A stretch of 64,000 nucleotides of DNA from Pseudomonadota bacterium (lineage in GTDB: Bacteria; Pseudomonadota; Gammaproteobacteria; Burkholderiales; Burkholderiaceae_B), in NCBI GenBank assembly GCA_023389155.1, contig JAEWEV010000013.1, forward strand, positions 62,001 through 126,000. The letters are read 5' to 3'. Both the position numbers and the translations under genes were made by a program. This document shows, one piece after another, positions 41,950 to 50,946 of the stretch (its first letter is position 1; every line of letters begins with the position of its first letter). The notes beneath the pieces were generated by a model, which was given only the letters and a program-made list of their open reading frames with translations, was not told the DNA's origin and made no database searches.

Positions 41950-42936
41950 TCAGATCCCGGGAACGTCTTCGCGGATCACGGAGGAATACCGGCTGATATC
42001 AGGGTTGGCTTTGGCTCTGTCTGTATAGCGGCCACGTTTGCGATATTCTTCAACGGACGCTGCGCCGTTCAACCCGCCTACCCGGTAAAGGTATTCTGGC
42101 AGATAGCCTGATGCGAGCAGGCGATAATCCAGTGGCAGACCCGGTACGATGCGATCCATCATCCGGAATATCAGCGTGGTGCAGTTGCCGGTTATGGTGT
42201 GATAAAACCTTGGTGTATGCACAAGGCGATTGGCCTCATCCAGATAGGCCAGCAGCAGGGACTGCCTTGCCGTAGCGTCCATATTTACCCTGTACAGATA
42301 ACAGTCTTCTCCGCGGATATTACTTCTGACGTAAAGAATATCTTTTTCGTCAGCGGCAACGATACTGAGTTCATACATCTTGAAAAAACCACCCAGTTCC
42401 GAGAAGGCGTCACCGACCTTGCGCCGGATTTCAACTGAAAATACCAGAAACTGGTCGCTGCCAAAGCCGAATGACACCAGGGCATGAGCAATGGCAGGCC
42501 CAGACCAATAGGACAGGGCCAGATCAACGGATTCGAGTTTGCTCAGATCGTATTGGCGGGTTTCCCATTGCTGGGTATAGTTTTCGGGGGTATGCCAGAT
42601 GAAATTGCGGACATTCTCTACGGTCAGGCAATTGCCGTGCACGGTTCCGTGCACCTGACGGGAGACCTCGGGTATCCAGGGTCGATTATTGGATGGCGTA
42701 ATGTGCCGCCACCAGTACACCAGCGCCACAACGGACAGCGTATAGCCAATGCCTGCGATCGCCTGCAGCCACTGGGTTTGCGGCTGGAACAGCGCGGCAA
42801 TGAAAACAGCGGAAATCAGCGCCCATAAGGCAATCAGGACGGCGCGACGTGACGGCTGCCGGGTGAACTGTACCCATAGCGCCAGCGTGCCCCATGCAAA
42901 AGCAATTATGACAATCAATGCCAACGCTACCATCAT
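41950..42936 (-). CDS. DUF4105 (Lnb N-terminal periplasmic domain) membrane protein
   Basis: The 328-residue protein has three N-terminal helices ('MVALALIVIIAFAWGTLALWVQF', 'AVLIALWALISAVFIAALFQ', 'WLQAIAGIGYTLSVVALVYWW') and then a soluble domain matching DUF4105. Candidate catalytic residues are His151 ('GPAIAHALVSFGFG') and Asn251-Cys252 ('YHTITGNCTTLIFRMMD'). This His-then-Cys order again suggests a permuted papain-like fold. DUF4105 proteins include the chaperone-like N-terminal region of lacto-N-biosidase systems; their activity is unproven. It is convergent with the HdeD fusion gene. Confidence 0.75.
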   Translation of the reverse strand: MMVALALIVIIAFAWGTLALWVQFTRQPSRRAVLIALWALISAVFIAALFQPQTQWLQAIAGIGYTLSVVALVYWWRHITPSNNRPWIPEVSRQVHGTVHGNCLTVENVRNFIWHTPENYTQQWETRQYDLSKLESVDLALSYWSGPAIAHALVSFGFGSDQFLVFSVEIRRKVGDAFSELGGFFKMYELSIVAADEKDILYVRSNIRGEDCYLYRVNMDATARQSLLLAYLDEANRLVHTPRFYHTITGNCTTLIFRMMDRIVPGLPLDYRLLASGYLPEYLYRVGGLNGAASVEEYRKRGRYTDRAKANPDISRYSSVIREDVPGI

Positions 42937-43184
42937 TCTGATCTTCGCCAGTGGAAACCTAGTTGATGAATATTACAATAGTTTTATTGATCGATAAAGA
43001 CAGAAAGCGGCGGGGCCAGCGGGCCGGTTACCAGAATCCTGGCCGAGGATGGCAGCCAGAAAAAATCCATGCCGTTGAAGACAGCATGGATTGTTGGCTA
43101 CTGGTCGTACGGCAGCTCAATCGGGCGACACAAGCTTTACGGGTTTCGATGCCCGGTCGCCCATCAGGCTGTATTTAGTACGCT

Positions 43185-43685
43185 TTATTTGAGCTGACCA
43201 TCCCGGTTGGTATCGGCAGCATCAAAATCAGTTGTCACCTGCGTAATCATTTCTTCGTGGCTAATACGACCGTCCTTGTTGGTATCTACGGCGGCAAACT
43301 GATCGGGTGTCAGGATCGTGCCCACCTCTTCGGCTGTCAGGGCGTTGTCGCTGTTTGTGTCCAGATTCTTGAAGGCGGCGCCCATGGCTTCATTGTATTC
43401 TTCCTTGCTGACAGCGCCATCCTTGTTCAGGTCCAGTTTTGCCAGTTGATCCTGGGAAATTTCGCCACCACTTGAAGGCATGGCCGGTTCCGGCATTCCC
43501 TGGCTGCCCGCTGACGGAGCCCCTTGCTGTGTCGTCGCTGCGGGAGCCTGTTCCATGGACTGACCGCTACCCTGGTTCATGGTCTGCGCTGCGGCGGTGT
43601 TAGTGAGAAACAAGGCAGTGCCCATGCTTGCAGTCACGGCAAAACATGCGGCAGCGGTTTTGCTTCTCAAAAATGTTCTCTTCAT
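43185..43685 (-). CDS. Exported EF-hand calcium-binding protein
   Basis: The 166-residue protein has a signal peptide ('AAACFAVTASMGTALFLTNTAAAQ'), a Gln/Pro/Ser-rich spacer (35-75) and EF-hand loops at about 85-96 (DLNKDGAVSKEE), 109-120 (DTNSDNALTAEE) and 134-145 (DTNKDGRISHEE). A fourth loop begins at 158 (DTNRDGQLK) but the protein ends before the loop is complete. Likely a periplasmic calcium buffer or sensor. AAAGGAG is upstream of the ATG. No clear partner gene. Confidence 0.85.
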   Translation of the reverse strand: MKRTFLRSKTAAACFAVTASMGTALFLTNTAAAQTMNQGSGQSMEQAPAATTQQGAPSAGSQGMPEPAMPSSGGEISQDQLAKLDLNKDGAVSKEEYNEAMGAAFKNLDTNSDNALTAEEVGTILTPDQFAAVDTNKDGRISHEEMITQVTTDFDAADTNRDGQLK

Positions 43686-43843
43686 AAATCAAAACTCCTT
43701 TCTTTAACGGCTGCAGTCAGACTGACTGCGAATGCCCGTTGCGACAGGTTGGTGTTGAAAAACAATGTCCTGCAGCACCAATGATTTTTCATACTAACAC
43801 CACCATTCGGCTATTTCATTTGGAATAATGAGTAGATGTAACG

Positions 43844-44545
43844 TTATGATTCGCCAGCTTTATATTGTTCGTGTCCCTTACGGCGCAAATCGCAGGCTGG
43901 GCAGTCATTACAGCCATAACCCCAGGCGTGGCGATGTTCACGATCGCCCAGATAGCAGGTATGCGTATGCTCTTCAATAAGCTCGACCAGTTTCTTGCCG
44001 CCCAGGGTTTCAGCCATTTTCCAGGTCTGCTCCTTGTCGATCCACATCAATGGTGTTTCGATCACCATGGGTCGATCAAGACCCAGGCTTAATGAGACCT
44101 GCAACGATTTGAGCGTGTTGTCCCTGCAATCAGGATAGCCGGAATAGTCGGTTTCGCACATGCCGCCAACCAGGACTTCCAGCCCGCGCCGGTAGGCCAG
44201 CGCTGCAGCGAAATTGAAAAACAGCAGATTACGTCCAGGCACAAACGTATTGGGCAGACCGCTCTGTTCGAATTCCAGCGCCTTGTCCTGGGTCAGTGCG
44301 GTGTCGCTGATCTGCCCCAGAACAGACAGATCAAGCATGTGATCGTCCCCCAGTCGGCTGCTCCATTCGGGAAATTGCAGTCGAAATTGCTCGATGACCT
44401 TGTCCCGGCACACCAGTTCCACTGCATGGCGCTGCCCATAGCCGAAACCGATGGTCTCTACATATTGATACCGGTGCAGTGCCCAGGCCAGGCAGGTCGT
44501 TGAGTCCTGGCCACCCGAGAAAAGAACCAATGCCTTGTTATTCAT
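43844..44545 (-). CDS. queC: 7-cyano-7-deazaguanine synthase
   Basis: QueC turns 7-carboxy-7-deazaguanine, ammonia and ATP into preQ0 for queuosine tRNA modification. The 233-residue protein has the PP-loop ATPase motif '[19 protein letters not shown]' and the zinc-binding cluster '[21 protein letters not shown]' type (here ...[14 protein letters not shown]), with '[16 protein letters not shown]' as substrate region. Other queuosine genes are not adjacent. No preQ1 riboswitch is evident in the 150 bp upstream. Confidence 0.96.
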   Translation of the reverse strand: MNNKALVLFSGGQDSTTCLAWALHRYQYVETIGFGYGQRHAVELVCRDKVIEQFRLQFPEWSSRLGDDHMLDLSVLGQISDTALTQDKALEFEQSGLPNTFVPGRNLLFFNFAAALAYRRGLEVLVGGMCETDYSGYPDCRDNTLKSLQVSLSLGLDRPMVIETPLMWIDKEQTWKMAETLGGKKLVELIEEHTHTCYLGDREHRHAWGYGCNDCPACDLRRKGHEQYKAGES

Positions 44546-44697
44546 GTTTATCTCTGTGTAAGTTTAGTGTTTGCGCAAATGCGTTCAGCTGTGATGTCAG
44601 TGTTCTGTGATGTTAGTGTTATTTGCCCTGGCCGAAATACGACATCGACTGGTGAGCCTTGCAGGTATTTCTTGACCTTGCCGGTTTTGCTCGCATG

Positions 44698-45084
44698 TCA
44701 TGCTTGATGGTGGTCCTGCTTTTGCTTCCTTCTTCGCCTACATATCACAGCATAAATAATAAGGTTCAGAATGACCAGTCCGGCAGCAAGCAGAATCTGA
44801 ACTTCGCGGGTCAGCCCTGGTGGATAAATTGCCAGAAGCAGATAATGCTCCACAAAGCTGCCGCTATATGCCTGCTGCCCCGCCAGCGCCCTCAGGGTGT
44901 TCTCCAGCGGAGTGAGCGGGCAGATGCTACCGGTGCCAATAATGACAGCCCCCCAAAGCAGGGCGGGAAGGTGCAGGGCGATCAAGCGAAAGCGCCATAG
45001 CACAAGCAGGCCGCCGAATATGGCGAACAGAATAAAGGCAAAATGTACGATAAGGACCAAATCCGCGAGCAGACGGTAAATCAT
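44698..45084 (-). CDS. DUF2784 family membrane protein
   Basis: The 128-residue protein has four hydrophobic segments: 'LLADLVLIVHFAFILFAIFGGLLVLW', 'LPALLWGAVIIGTGSICPLTPLE', 'YLLLAIYPPGL' and 'ILLAAGLVILNLIIYAVIC'. The 'ADxVxxxHxxFxxF' helix and 'ICPLTPLEN' are the DUF2784 landmarks. Function is unknown. AAGGAGAAC precedes the ATG, which also overlaps the stop of the preceding repeat-encoding frame (ATGA). Confidence 0.85.
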   Translation of the reverse strand: MIYRLLADLVLIVHFAFILFAIFGGLLVLWRFRLIALHLPALLWGAVIIGTGSICPLTPLENTLRALAGQQAYSGSFVEHYLLLAIYPPGLTREVQILLAAGLVILNLIIYAVICRRRRKQKQDHHQA

Positions 45085-45371
45085 GGCGTTCTCCTTTCCT
45101 TTTGCCGTTGGCCATTATTGCGCATGCGGAATTTTTTGCACGTTAGCAATGTATCGAAACTACGCGCAATTTGGGGCTGGACAAAACAACCGGCGACGGT
45201 CACCGGGAGTGCAGCGACCGGCAGAACATCCTCGGCCAGAACATCCACCGGCAGAACATCCACCGGCAGAATAATGTGCGGCTGAACAGCGCCCGACAAA
45301 GCATCGACCTGCAAAGCATCGACCGGCAGAATATCTGTCCCGAATATTTCACGAATAACGACAAATGTCAT
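45081..45371 (-). CDS. Possible repeat protein between the LysR gene and the DUF2784 gene (96 aa)
   Basis: The frame starts with an ATG one base after the LysR stop (TAATATG) and stops inside the DUF2784 ATG (ATGA), exactly as a coupled operon member would. The middle is built from a 15-bp tandem repeat, giving pentads such as ILPVD, VLPVD, VLAED and VLPVA. No ribosome site other than coupling and no family are recognised. The opposite strand also stays open through the repeat because 15 is a multiple of three. The tight junctions are the only argument for a real gene. Confidence 0.35.
   Translation of the reverse strand: MTFVVIREIFGTDILPVDALQVDALSGAVQPHIILPVDVLPVDVLAEDVLPVAALPVTVAGCFVQPQIARSFDTLLTCKKFRMRNNGQRQKERRTP
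45218..45337. repeat. Eight imperfect tandem copies of a 15-bp unit
   Basis: Units such as CCGGCAGAACATCCA, CGGCCAGAACATCCA, CCGACAAAGCATCGA and CCTGCAAAGCATCGA follow head to tail without gaps for 120 bp. Copies differ at up to about half their positions at the edges, so the array is old or under selection. It is not a CRISPR: there are no unique spacers. Confidence 0.85.
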
Positions 45372-45372
45372 A

Positions 45373-46287
45373 TTACATCTGTGGAGGCCGCTGCCGGACG
45401 TCGCCCGTCAGCTCCGCTTTGAGCCAGTCGGCAAGCGCGGCGGACCGCTGGTCGGTGCGCGCCAGCGGGACCCATAAGCTAAGGCGGGCAGACGTCTGGA
45501 CAAAGCCCCATGGGGCCTCCAGCCGGTGCGCCGCCAGATCATCTGCCACCACCTGCTGCGGTGCGATCGCCACTCCCAGTCCGGCGGTGGCCGCCTCCAG
45601 AAGATAATACAGATGTTCAAAAGCGGTACCCAGTTGCAGGCTATCGGCAGGCAGCCCATGTGCGAGCGCCCACTGACTCCAGGCCTGCGGGCGGGAGGCC
45701 GGATACATCAGGGGCTCCTGCAAGAGTGCCTCTATGGGGGCGTTTGCCAGTTCGACATAATTGGCATAACGCGGACTCATGACCGCGCCGATATGTTCCG
45801 CGCCCAGATCATACACCGTCATGTCCTGCGGCCAGGGCGGCGTGGCAAAACACAGTGTGGCGTCCACACCCGGATTGCGCGGGTCCAGCTCTCCCTCGCC
45901 TGCAGTCAATTGCAAATGCAATTGTGGCAGATCGCGATTCAGTCTGTCGAGCCGCGGGATAAACCAGCGGGCGAGCAGACTGCCCGGGCAGGCCAGCACA
46001 AAAGGGCCGTTGCCGGTCCGGTGCCGGATGTCGGCGCAGACATGGCGCACACGGTCAAATGCGGCGGCACTGGCGTCGCGCAGCTGAATGCCGGAATCTG
46101 TGAGTTTTATGCCGCGACCATCCTTTACGAACAATTCCGTTCCCAGGAACGACTCGAGAACACGAATCTGCCGGCTGATGGCCCCGTGAGTCACGTGCAG
46201 CTCTTCGCCTGCCTTGCTGATGCTTTGCAGGCGGGCGGCGGCTTCGAAGGCGCGTAAGGCGTTAAGCGGAGGGATGTTGCGTGACAT
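45373..46287 (-). CDS. LysR family regulator, TrpI-like
   Basis: The 304-residue protein has an N-terminal LysR HTH ('[38 protein letters not shown]') and a type 2 periplasmic-binding-like effector domain. The opening '[14 protein letters not shown]' and 'GVGLAIA-like' region '[16 protein letters not shown]' place it in the GcvA/TrpI subgroup. It is divergent from trpBA, the same arrangement as trpI-trpBA in pseudomonads, where TrpI activates trpBA with indole-3-glycerol phosphate. I therefore read it as a probable trpBA activator. Confidence 0.85.
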   Translation of the reverse strand: MSRNIPPLNALRAFEAAARLQSISKAGEELHVTHGAISRQIRVLESFLGTELFVKDGRGIKLTDSGIQLRDASAAAFDRVRHVCADIRHRTGNGPFVLACPGSLLARWFIPRLDRLNRDLPQLHLQLTAGEGELDPRNPGVDATLCFATPPWPQDMTVYDLGAEHIGAVMSPRYANYVELANAPIEALLQEPLMYPASRPQAWSQWALAHGLPADSLQLGTAFEHLYYLLEAATAGLGVAIAPQQVVADDLAAHRLEAPWGFVQTSARLSLWVPLARTDQRSAALADWLKAELTGDVRQRPPQM

Positions 46288-46432
46288 AATATGTGATTTT
46301 ATCTGACGTATTGAGGTGATTTTATCGCTTTTTTTATGCGAATGGATCGCTTATGCTCTGTTCATGTAAACCGCGTTGTCCTGGCTGTTATTCAGGCGTT
46401 CGGGACGGCGCAAGACAGGAGAATGCAAAGCG

Positions 46433-47644
46433 ATGGCTTCAATAAGCACAAACGCAGGTCCGGCAGGAATGTTTGGTGAATTCGGCGGGCAATATGTCGC
46501 CGAAACGCTGATGCCACTGATTCACGAGCTGGCGGCAGAATACGAAAAGGCACAAACCGATACGGAATTTGCAAAGGAACTGGCTTATTTTCAGCGGGAT
46601 TATGTAGGACGCCCAAGCCCTTTGTACTACGCGGAACGTCTTACCGAGCACTTCGGTGGCGCCAAAATTTATCTCAAACGTGAAGAACTTAATCACACCG
46701 GTGCGCATAAAATCAATAACTGCATCGGCCAGATTTTGCTCGCGCGTCGCATGGGCAAGAAAAGAATTATTGCCGAGACGGGCGCAGGAATGCACGGTGT
46801 GGCCACGGCGACTGTCGCGGCACGGTTCGGTCTGCAATGCGCTATTTATATGGGAAGCACCGATATTGACCGCCAGCAGGCCAACGTATTTCGCATGAAA
46901 TTGCTGGGCGCTGAGGTTCTGCCTGTCACGGCTGGCACCGGAACGCTGAAGGATGCGATGAACGAGGCCCTGCGTGATTGGGTGACCAATGTCGATACCA
47001 CCTATTATCTGATTGGTACGGTTGCCGGACCGCATCCTTATCCCACCATGGTTCGGGACTTTCAGGCCGTGATCGGCAAGGAGACCCGTGAACAGATCGT
47101 GGCCCAGGAGGGCCGCCTGCCCGACTCGCTGGTTGCCTGCGTCGGCGGAGGCTCGAATGCCATCGGTCTTTTTCACCCGTTTCTGGATGACAAGAGCGTC
47201 AGGATTATTGGCGTGGAAGCGGCCGGTCACGGTATCGAAACCGGCAAGCACGCGGCCAGTCTGAACGGTGGCGTGCCTGGTGTGCTTCACGGTAACCGTA
47301 CATTCCTTCTGCAGAATGATGACGGCCAGATTATCGATGCGCATTCGATTTCAGCCGGCCTGGATTATCCGGGCATCGGTCCTGAACATGCCTGGCTGCA
47401 TAGCATTGGCCGTGTGCAGTACACCGCCATCACCGATGACGAGGCGCTGGATGCGTTGCATCAGTGCTGCCGTCTGGAAGGGATCATTCCGGCGCTGGAA
47501 AGTGCCCATGCCCTGGCCGAAGCGTTCAAACAGGCACCTGCATTGCCGAAGGATCATCTGATGGTTGTGAATCTGTCCGGTCGTGGTGACAAGGATATGC
47601 AGACTGTCATGCAACATAGTAAAGCGAAGGAGCAACAATCATGA
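46433..47644 (+). CDS. trpB: Tryptophan synthase beta chain
   Basis: TrpB joins indole and serine to tryptophan with pyridoxal phosphate. The 403-residue protein opens '[21 protein letters not shown]'; the PLP lysine is in '[15 protein letters not shown]', the glycine-rich phosphate loop in '[17 protein letters not shown]' and the indole channel segment in '[17 protein letters not shown]'. AGGAG lies upstream of the ATG at 46433; the longer frame from 46376 is rejected. It overlaps trpA by ATGA. Confidence 0.97.
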   Translation: MASISTNAGPAGMFGEFGGQYVAETLMPLIHELAAEYEKAQTDTEFAKELAYFQRDYVGRPSPLYYAERLTEHFGGAKIYLKREELNHTGAHKINNCIGQILLARRMGKKRIIAETGAGMHGVATATVAARFGLQCAIYMGSTDIDRQQANVFRMKLLGAEVLPVTAGTGTLKDAMNEALRDWVTNVDTTYYLIGTVAGPHPYPTMVRDFQAVIGKETREQIVAQEGRLPDSLVACVGGGSNAIGLFHPFLDDKSVRIIGVEAAGHGIETGKHAASLNGGVPGVLHGNRTFLLQNDDGQIIDAHSISAGLDYPGIGPEHAWLHSIGRVQYTAITDDEALDALHQCCRLEGIIPALESAHALAEAFKQAPALPKDHLMVVNLSGRGDKDMQTVMQHSKAKEQQS

Positions 47645-48450
47645 GTCGCCTGCAACAGCGCTTCTCCCAATTGAAAGAACAGAATCGTGCCGCTCTGGTG
47701 ACGTTTCTGACGGCAGGTGACCCGGATTACGATACCGCCGCTGCGATCCTGCACGGCCTGCCGGCAGCAGGCGCCGATATTATCGAGCTTGGCATGCCCT
47801 TTACCGATCCGATGGCCGATGGCCCTGCCATCCAGCTTTCCAGTCTTCGTGCACTGGCGCAGGGGCAGAATGTGGCAAAGACATTAAAAATGATCGGGGA
47901 GTTTCGTCAGACAGATAATGAAACCCCCATCGTCCTGATGGGTTATTTCAATCCCATTCACCAGTATGGTGTGGAACGGTTTATTGCTGATGCCGGCAAG
48001 GCGGGCGTAGACGGGCTGATCGTGGTGGATCTGCCCGCAGAACACGATCGTGATCTGTGCATTCCCGCACAGGAAGCGGGTATCGACTTTGTGCGGCTGA
48101 CAACACCAACGAGCCACGATGAGCGCTTGCAGCGAATTCTGGGCAATGCCGGCGGCTTCGTGTATTACGTTTCTGTGGCGGGCACAACCGGAGCAGGATC
48201 CGCAACAGTGGATCATGTTCAGCAGGCGGTAACCCGCATTCGAAAACATACATCACTTCCGGTGAGCGTGGGCTTTGGCATCCGTACTCCCGAGCAGGCC
48301 GCCAATATTGCCAGGGTAGCCGATGGGGTAGTTGTAGGATCCGCATTGGTGCAGAAGATCGCCGATGCCAAAGATGCAGACCAGGCGAAACACGACGTCC
48401 TGGGACTTTGCAAAGACTTGTCACAGGCAGTTCGACAGGCGCGAGTGTAA
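47641..48450 (+). CDS. trpA: Tryptophan synthase alpha chain
   Basis: TrpA cleaves indole-3-glycerol phosphate and passes indole to TrpB. The 269-residue TIM barrel has the catalytic glutamate in '[19 protein letters not shown]', the catalytic aspartate region in '[15 protein letters not shown]' and the phosphate-binding '[11 protein letters not shown]' and '[11 protein letters not shown]'. The ATG overlaps the trpB stop. A strong hairpin follows at 48542. Confidence 0.97.
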   Translation: MSRLQQRFSQLKEQNRAALVTFLTAGDPDYDTAAAILHGLPAAGADIIELGMPFTDPMADGPAIQLSSLRALAQGQNVAKTLKMIGEFRQTDNETPIVLMGYFNPIHQYGVERFIADAGKAGVDGLIVVDLPAEHDRDLCIPAQEAGIDFVRLTTPTSHDERLQRILGNAGGFVYYVSVAGTTGAGSATVDHVQQAVTRIRKHTSLPVSVGFGIRTPEQAANIARVADGVVVGSALVQKIADAKDADQAKHDVLGLCKDLSQAVRQARV

Positions 48451-48541
48451 GGCGGGACGCAGTTGATGTCCCTTTCGTTTCGGTATGATCGGGCATCAGC
48501 CAAGCCTGTCTCATCTCCAGGAATCGGTCTATAAATCAGAC

Positions 48542-48584
48542 AGGCCTGCCATCGTTGAGACGTATCATCGATGGCAGGCCTTTA
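48542..48584 (+). terminator. Intrinsic terminator after trpA
   Basis: AGGCCTGCCATCG and CGATGGCAGGCCT form a perfect 13-bp stem around a 14-nt loop, followed by TTTAC. It lies 91 bp after the trpA stop, just before the 3' end of the convergent receptor gene. It may also end transcripts arriving on the minus strand. Confidence 0.75.
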
Positions 48585-48610
48585 CTCATATGACGGCTGA
48601 AATTGGCGGT

Positions 48611-50881
48611 TCAGAACTCGACTTTCAGCGATGCGGCAATATGTCGACCCGGCGCTGTATAGCTTGGCAGATTCGCGTCATTGCCCTGTAATCTGCTGAC
48701 AGTAGACCAGTCATAATATTTTCTATTGAACAGATTGAACACCGCCAGGTTCAGTGTGGTTTGATTATTAAGGCGTACATAGGCGGTCGCGTCAAGTGTG
48801 GCATAGCCCCCTGTTTTCAGGGGCTTGGGGGCAACCGCTCCGGTTCGCGGCAAGTCTTCGTTCACGCGTTTTTTGCCGGCAACGACATTGGCGGTCAGCT
48901 GCGTGCCGTAACGATGGCTGCTGTGGTCCCATTGCAGCGTGGTCACCAGGCGCAGCGGTTGGATGCTGTTCAATGGCTGACCGTGTGTTTTGTCTTCGCC
49001 GCGTGACCATTGGGCGGCGCCGATCACTTTCCAGTGATGCGCAGATTTCAGCCACGGATCAAGTGAAAGCGAACCGCGCGCTTCGACCCCATAAATTTGC
49101 ACGCTGCCTATATTGCGGGACTGGAAACGCCTGATTGCCCGAGGATCGCCGCTGCTGCCGGGCGGAATATAGGCGATCATTTCGGTATCAATAAAATCAC
49201 GATAGCGATTATAAAAACCGTTGATTTCATATGACATTGTGTCGCTTATGCCGCGCATACCAAGTTCTATGCCCTGGCTTTTCTCGGGTTTCAGATCGGG
49301 AGCCGGTACAAAATCGTGGATGAAGGTAGAGGCAGGCGTCTGGCCGATTCGATTCAGCTGCGTAGAGGTGGGCATCCGAAACCCGGTCACGTAGTTGGCA
49401 TACACCACGTGGCCCGGCTTCCATTGCTGACTGATTCCCAGCCGAGGTGTGAGGGCGCTGCCAGATGAAATGACCGGTTTGATTCCCTTCACATTCGCGG
49501 TTGCATAGAGACTGTCTGCTCTGGGCGTGAGCTTGTAGTAGTCATAGCGCAGGCTGGGGGTGAGTTTCAGGCCTGAGTTGGCAAATGAAATTTCATCCTG
49601 GATAAACAGACCAATATTTCGCATTTTGCTGTCAGGCGCGGTCTTGCGGGGATAACGCTGTCCATCGATAACAGTTGTGTATTGCGTACCCATCTCGGTT
49701 TGCTGGCTGCCATCCTGGTACAGGCTCATGGAGCGCAAGACCAGATCCAGGCCGACGTTCCAGTTATGCACTGTCGGCCCCCAATGCCGGTGCCCGTTGA
49801 CAACGAGCGAACCCGACCATTGGGATTCCCGGGCTGAAAGCAATGAATAGCGCAGTAGCGGAGGCGCGGTACCACTGGGCTGGCGCGTGTCGTAAGTCCG
49901 TTCGTGACTCTTGCTGATCTGATAATCGGTTTGCGCTGTCACTGAATCGAACCAGCGATTTTCAGGTTCCCATTTCCATGCAACTCCCAGGCGCGACCGC
50001 TGGCTCGTGTCCCGGGTTTTTGAATCCGTTACGCGAAATCCTTGCACTGCTGGTCCGAGCAGGGAGTCCTGACTTGTCTTGATTTTCTGCCGGAAATGCT
50101 CTCCGGTAAACGTCAGGGATTGGCTCGGATCAATTTGCACGTGGGACTTAAGCAGAACATTCTGTTGATTGCTGCGTTGCGGATTCGGGCGTATTTCATC
50201 GTCATTGTTCTGCAGCTCATGGCCGGTCCGACCCGTTACCGAAAGCAGATTTTGCGAAATGCCTGCACGAAACGCCAGATTGGCGCTCGCAAAGCGTCCG
50301 CTGGATGCGCCTTCATATCCCACGGATGCGTTGCCGGCAAACTGTCGATTGCCTTCGAGAAAATCCTCGGGTGACAAGGTACGGAACAGAACCACGCCTG
50401 CCAGCGCGTCGCTGCCATACAGACTGGAAGCAGGACCGCGTAACACTTCGACGCGAGAAAGTGAGGCGGTATCCAACTTCAATCTGCCGAGGTCGGCGCC
50501 TGCTGCCGAAAAGCCTGCCGGCAAGCGTACGCCATCAACAAACATGCCCAGACGCTGGCCGCCGATTCCCCGGACCTCGATGTTGGATTCTGAACCCCTG
50601 CCACGGGGTTCGCGCCCCACACTGATGCCCGGTTCATAACGGAGCAGACTGCGGACATCCGTCACCACCGTTTCCTGCATCTTGCTTTCGTCAATGACAT
50701 TCAGGGTGGCCGGGACGGTCAGTGCCTCGGCAGGCTGGCGCGTGGCAAAAATCGGCGAAAGCAGGGAGGCTGCCGGCGTCTGGCCGGCCGTATTTTCAGC
50801 GGAGGGCTCTGCCCGGGCGCTGGTGGTTAACAGGGCGCTGAGCAACAGCACTCTGGGGAAATGATAAGGGAGGGGAAACAT
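48611..50881 (-). CDS. TonB-dependent outer membrane receptor, heme-receptor-like
   Basis: The 756-residue protein has a signal peptide ('VLLLSALLTTSARAE'), a plug domain ('QETVVTDVRSLLRYEPGISVGREPRGRGSESNIEVRGI', 'VEVLRGPASSLYGSDALAGVV') and a beta barrel ending 'GRHIAASLKVEF'. The 'DGVRLP' and 'RGPASSLYGSDALAGVV' plug segments and the region 'YANYVTGFRMPTSTQLN' followed by 'VPAPDLKPEKSQGIELGMRG' resemble heme/hemoglobin receptors, but the diagnostic FRAP and NPNL boxes read FRMP and APDL. Its gene diverges from the CobN-like operon across 65 bp containing a Zur-like palindrome. The ligand may be heme, another tetrapyrrole or a metal complex. The ATG at 50881 is used; longer in-frame starts run through the operator. 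Confidence 0.9.
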   Translation of the reverse strand: MFPLPYHFPRVLLLSALLTTSARAEPSAENTAGQTPAASLLSPIFATRQPAEALTVPATLNVIDESKMQETVVTDVRSLLRYEPGISVGREPRGRGSESNIEVRGIGGQRLGMFVDGVRLPAGFSAAGADLGRLKLDTASLSRVEVLRGPASSLYGSDALAGVVLFRTLSPEDFLEGNRQFAGNASVGYEGASSGRFASANLAFRAGISQNLLSVTGRTGHELQNNDDEIRPNPQRSNQQNVLLKSHVQIDPSQSLTFTGEHFRQKIKTSQDSLLGPAVQGFRVTDSKTRDTSQRSRLGVAWKWEPENRWFDSVTAQTDYQISKSHERTYDTRQPSGTAPPLLRYSLLSARESQWSGSLVVNGHRHWGPTVHNWNVGLDLVLRSMSLYQDGSQQTEMGTQYTTVIDGQRYPRKTAPDSKMRNIGLFIQDEISFANSGLKLTPSLRYDYYKLTPRADSLYATANVKGIKPVISSGSALTPRLGISQQWKPGHVVYANYVTGFRMPTSTQLNRIGQTPASTFIHDFVPAPDLKPEKSQGIELGMRGISDTMSYEINGFYNRYRDFIDTEMIAYIPPGSSGDPRAIRRFQSRNIGSVQIYGVEARGSLSLDPWLKSAHHWKVIGAAQWSRGEDKTHGQPLNSIQPLRLVTTLQWDHSSHRYGTQLTANVVAGKKRVNEDLPRTGAVAPKPLKTGGYATLDATAYVRLNNQTTLNLAVFNLFNRKYYDWSTVSRLQGNDANLPSYTAPGRHIAASLKVEF

Positions 50882-50905
50882 TTTGATGATAAAGTATGGT
50901 ATAAA

Positions 50906-50927
50906 ATGCAATGTTATAACATTACAT
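50906..50927. promoter_or_regulatory. Zur-like operator between the receptor and CobN-like genes
   Basis: The 22-bp element is symmetric at every pair except one. Its core ATGTTATAACAT (50911-50922) is identical to the core of the palindrome upstream of znuA. It lies 20 bp before the GTG of the CobN-like gene and 25 bp before the receptor start, so a bound repressor could shut both promoters. Confidence 0.75.
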
Positions 50928-50946
50928 ATTAAAAATAGGAAGTCTT

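Noticed and set aside
45218..45337. CRISPR array
   Set aside because: The units are contiguous 15-mers with no unique spacers and no cas genes are present.
50882..50946. Cobalamin riboswitch for the receptor/CobN-like genes
   Set aside because: Only 65 bp separate the two start codons, far too short for a cobalamin riboswitch on either side; the palindrome explains the region better.
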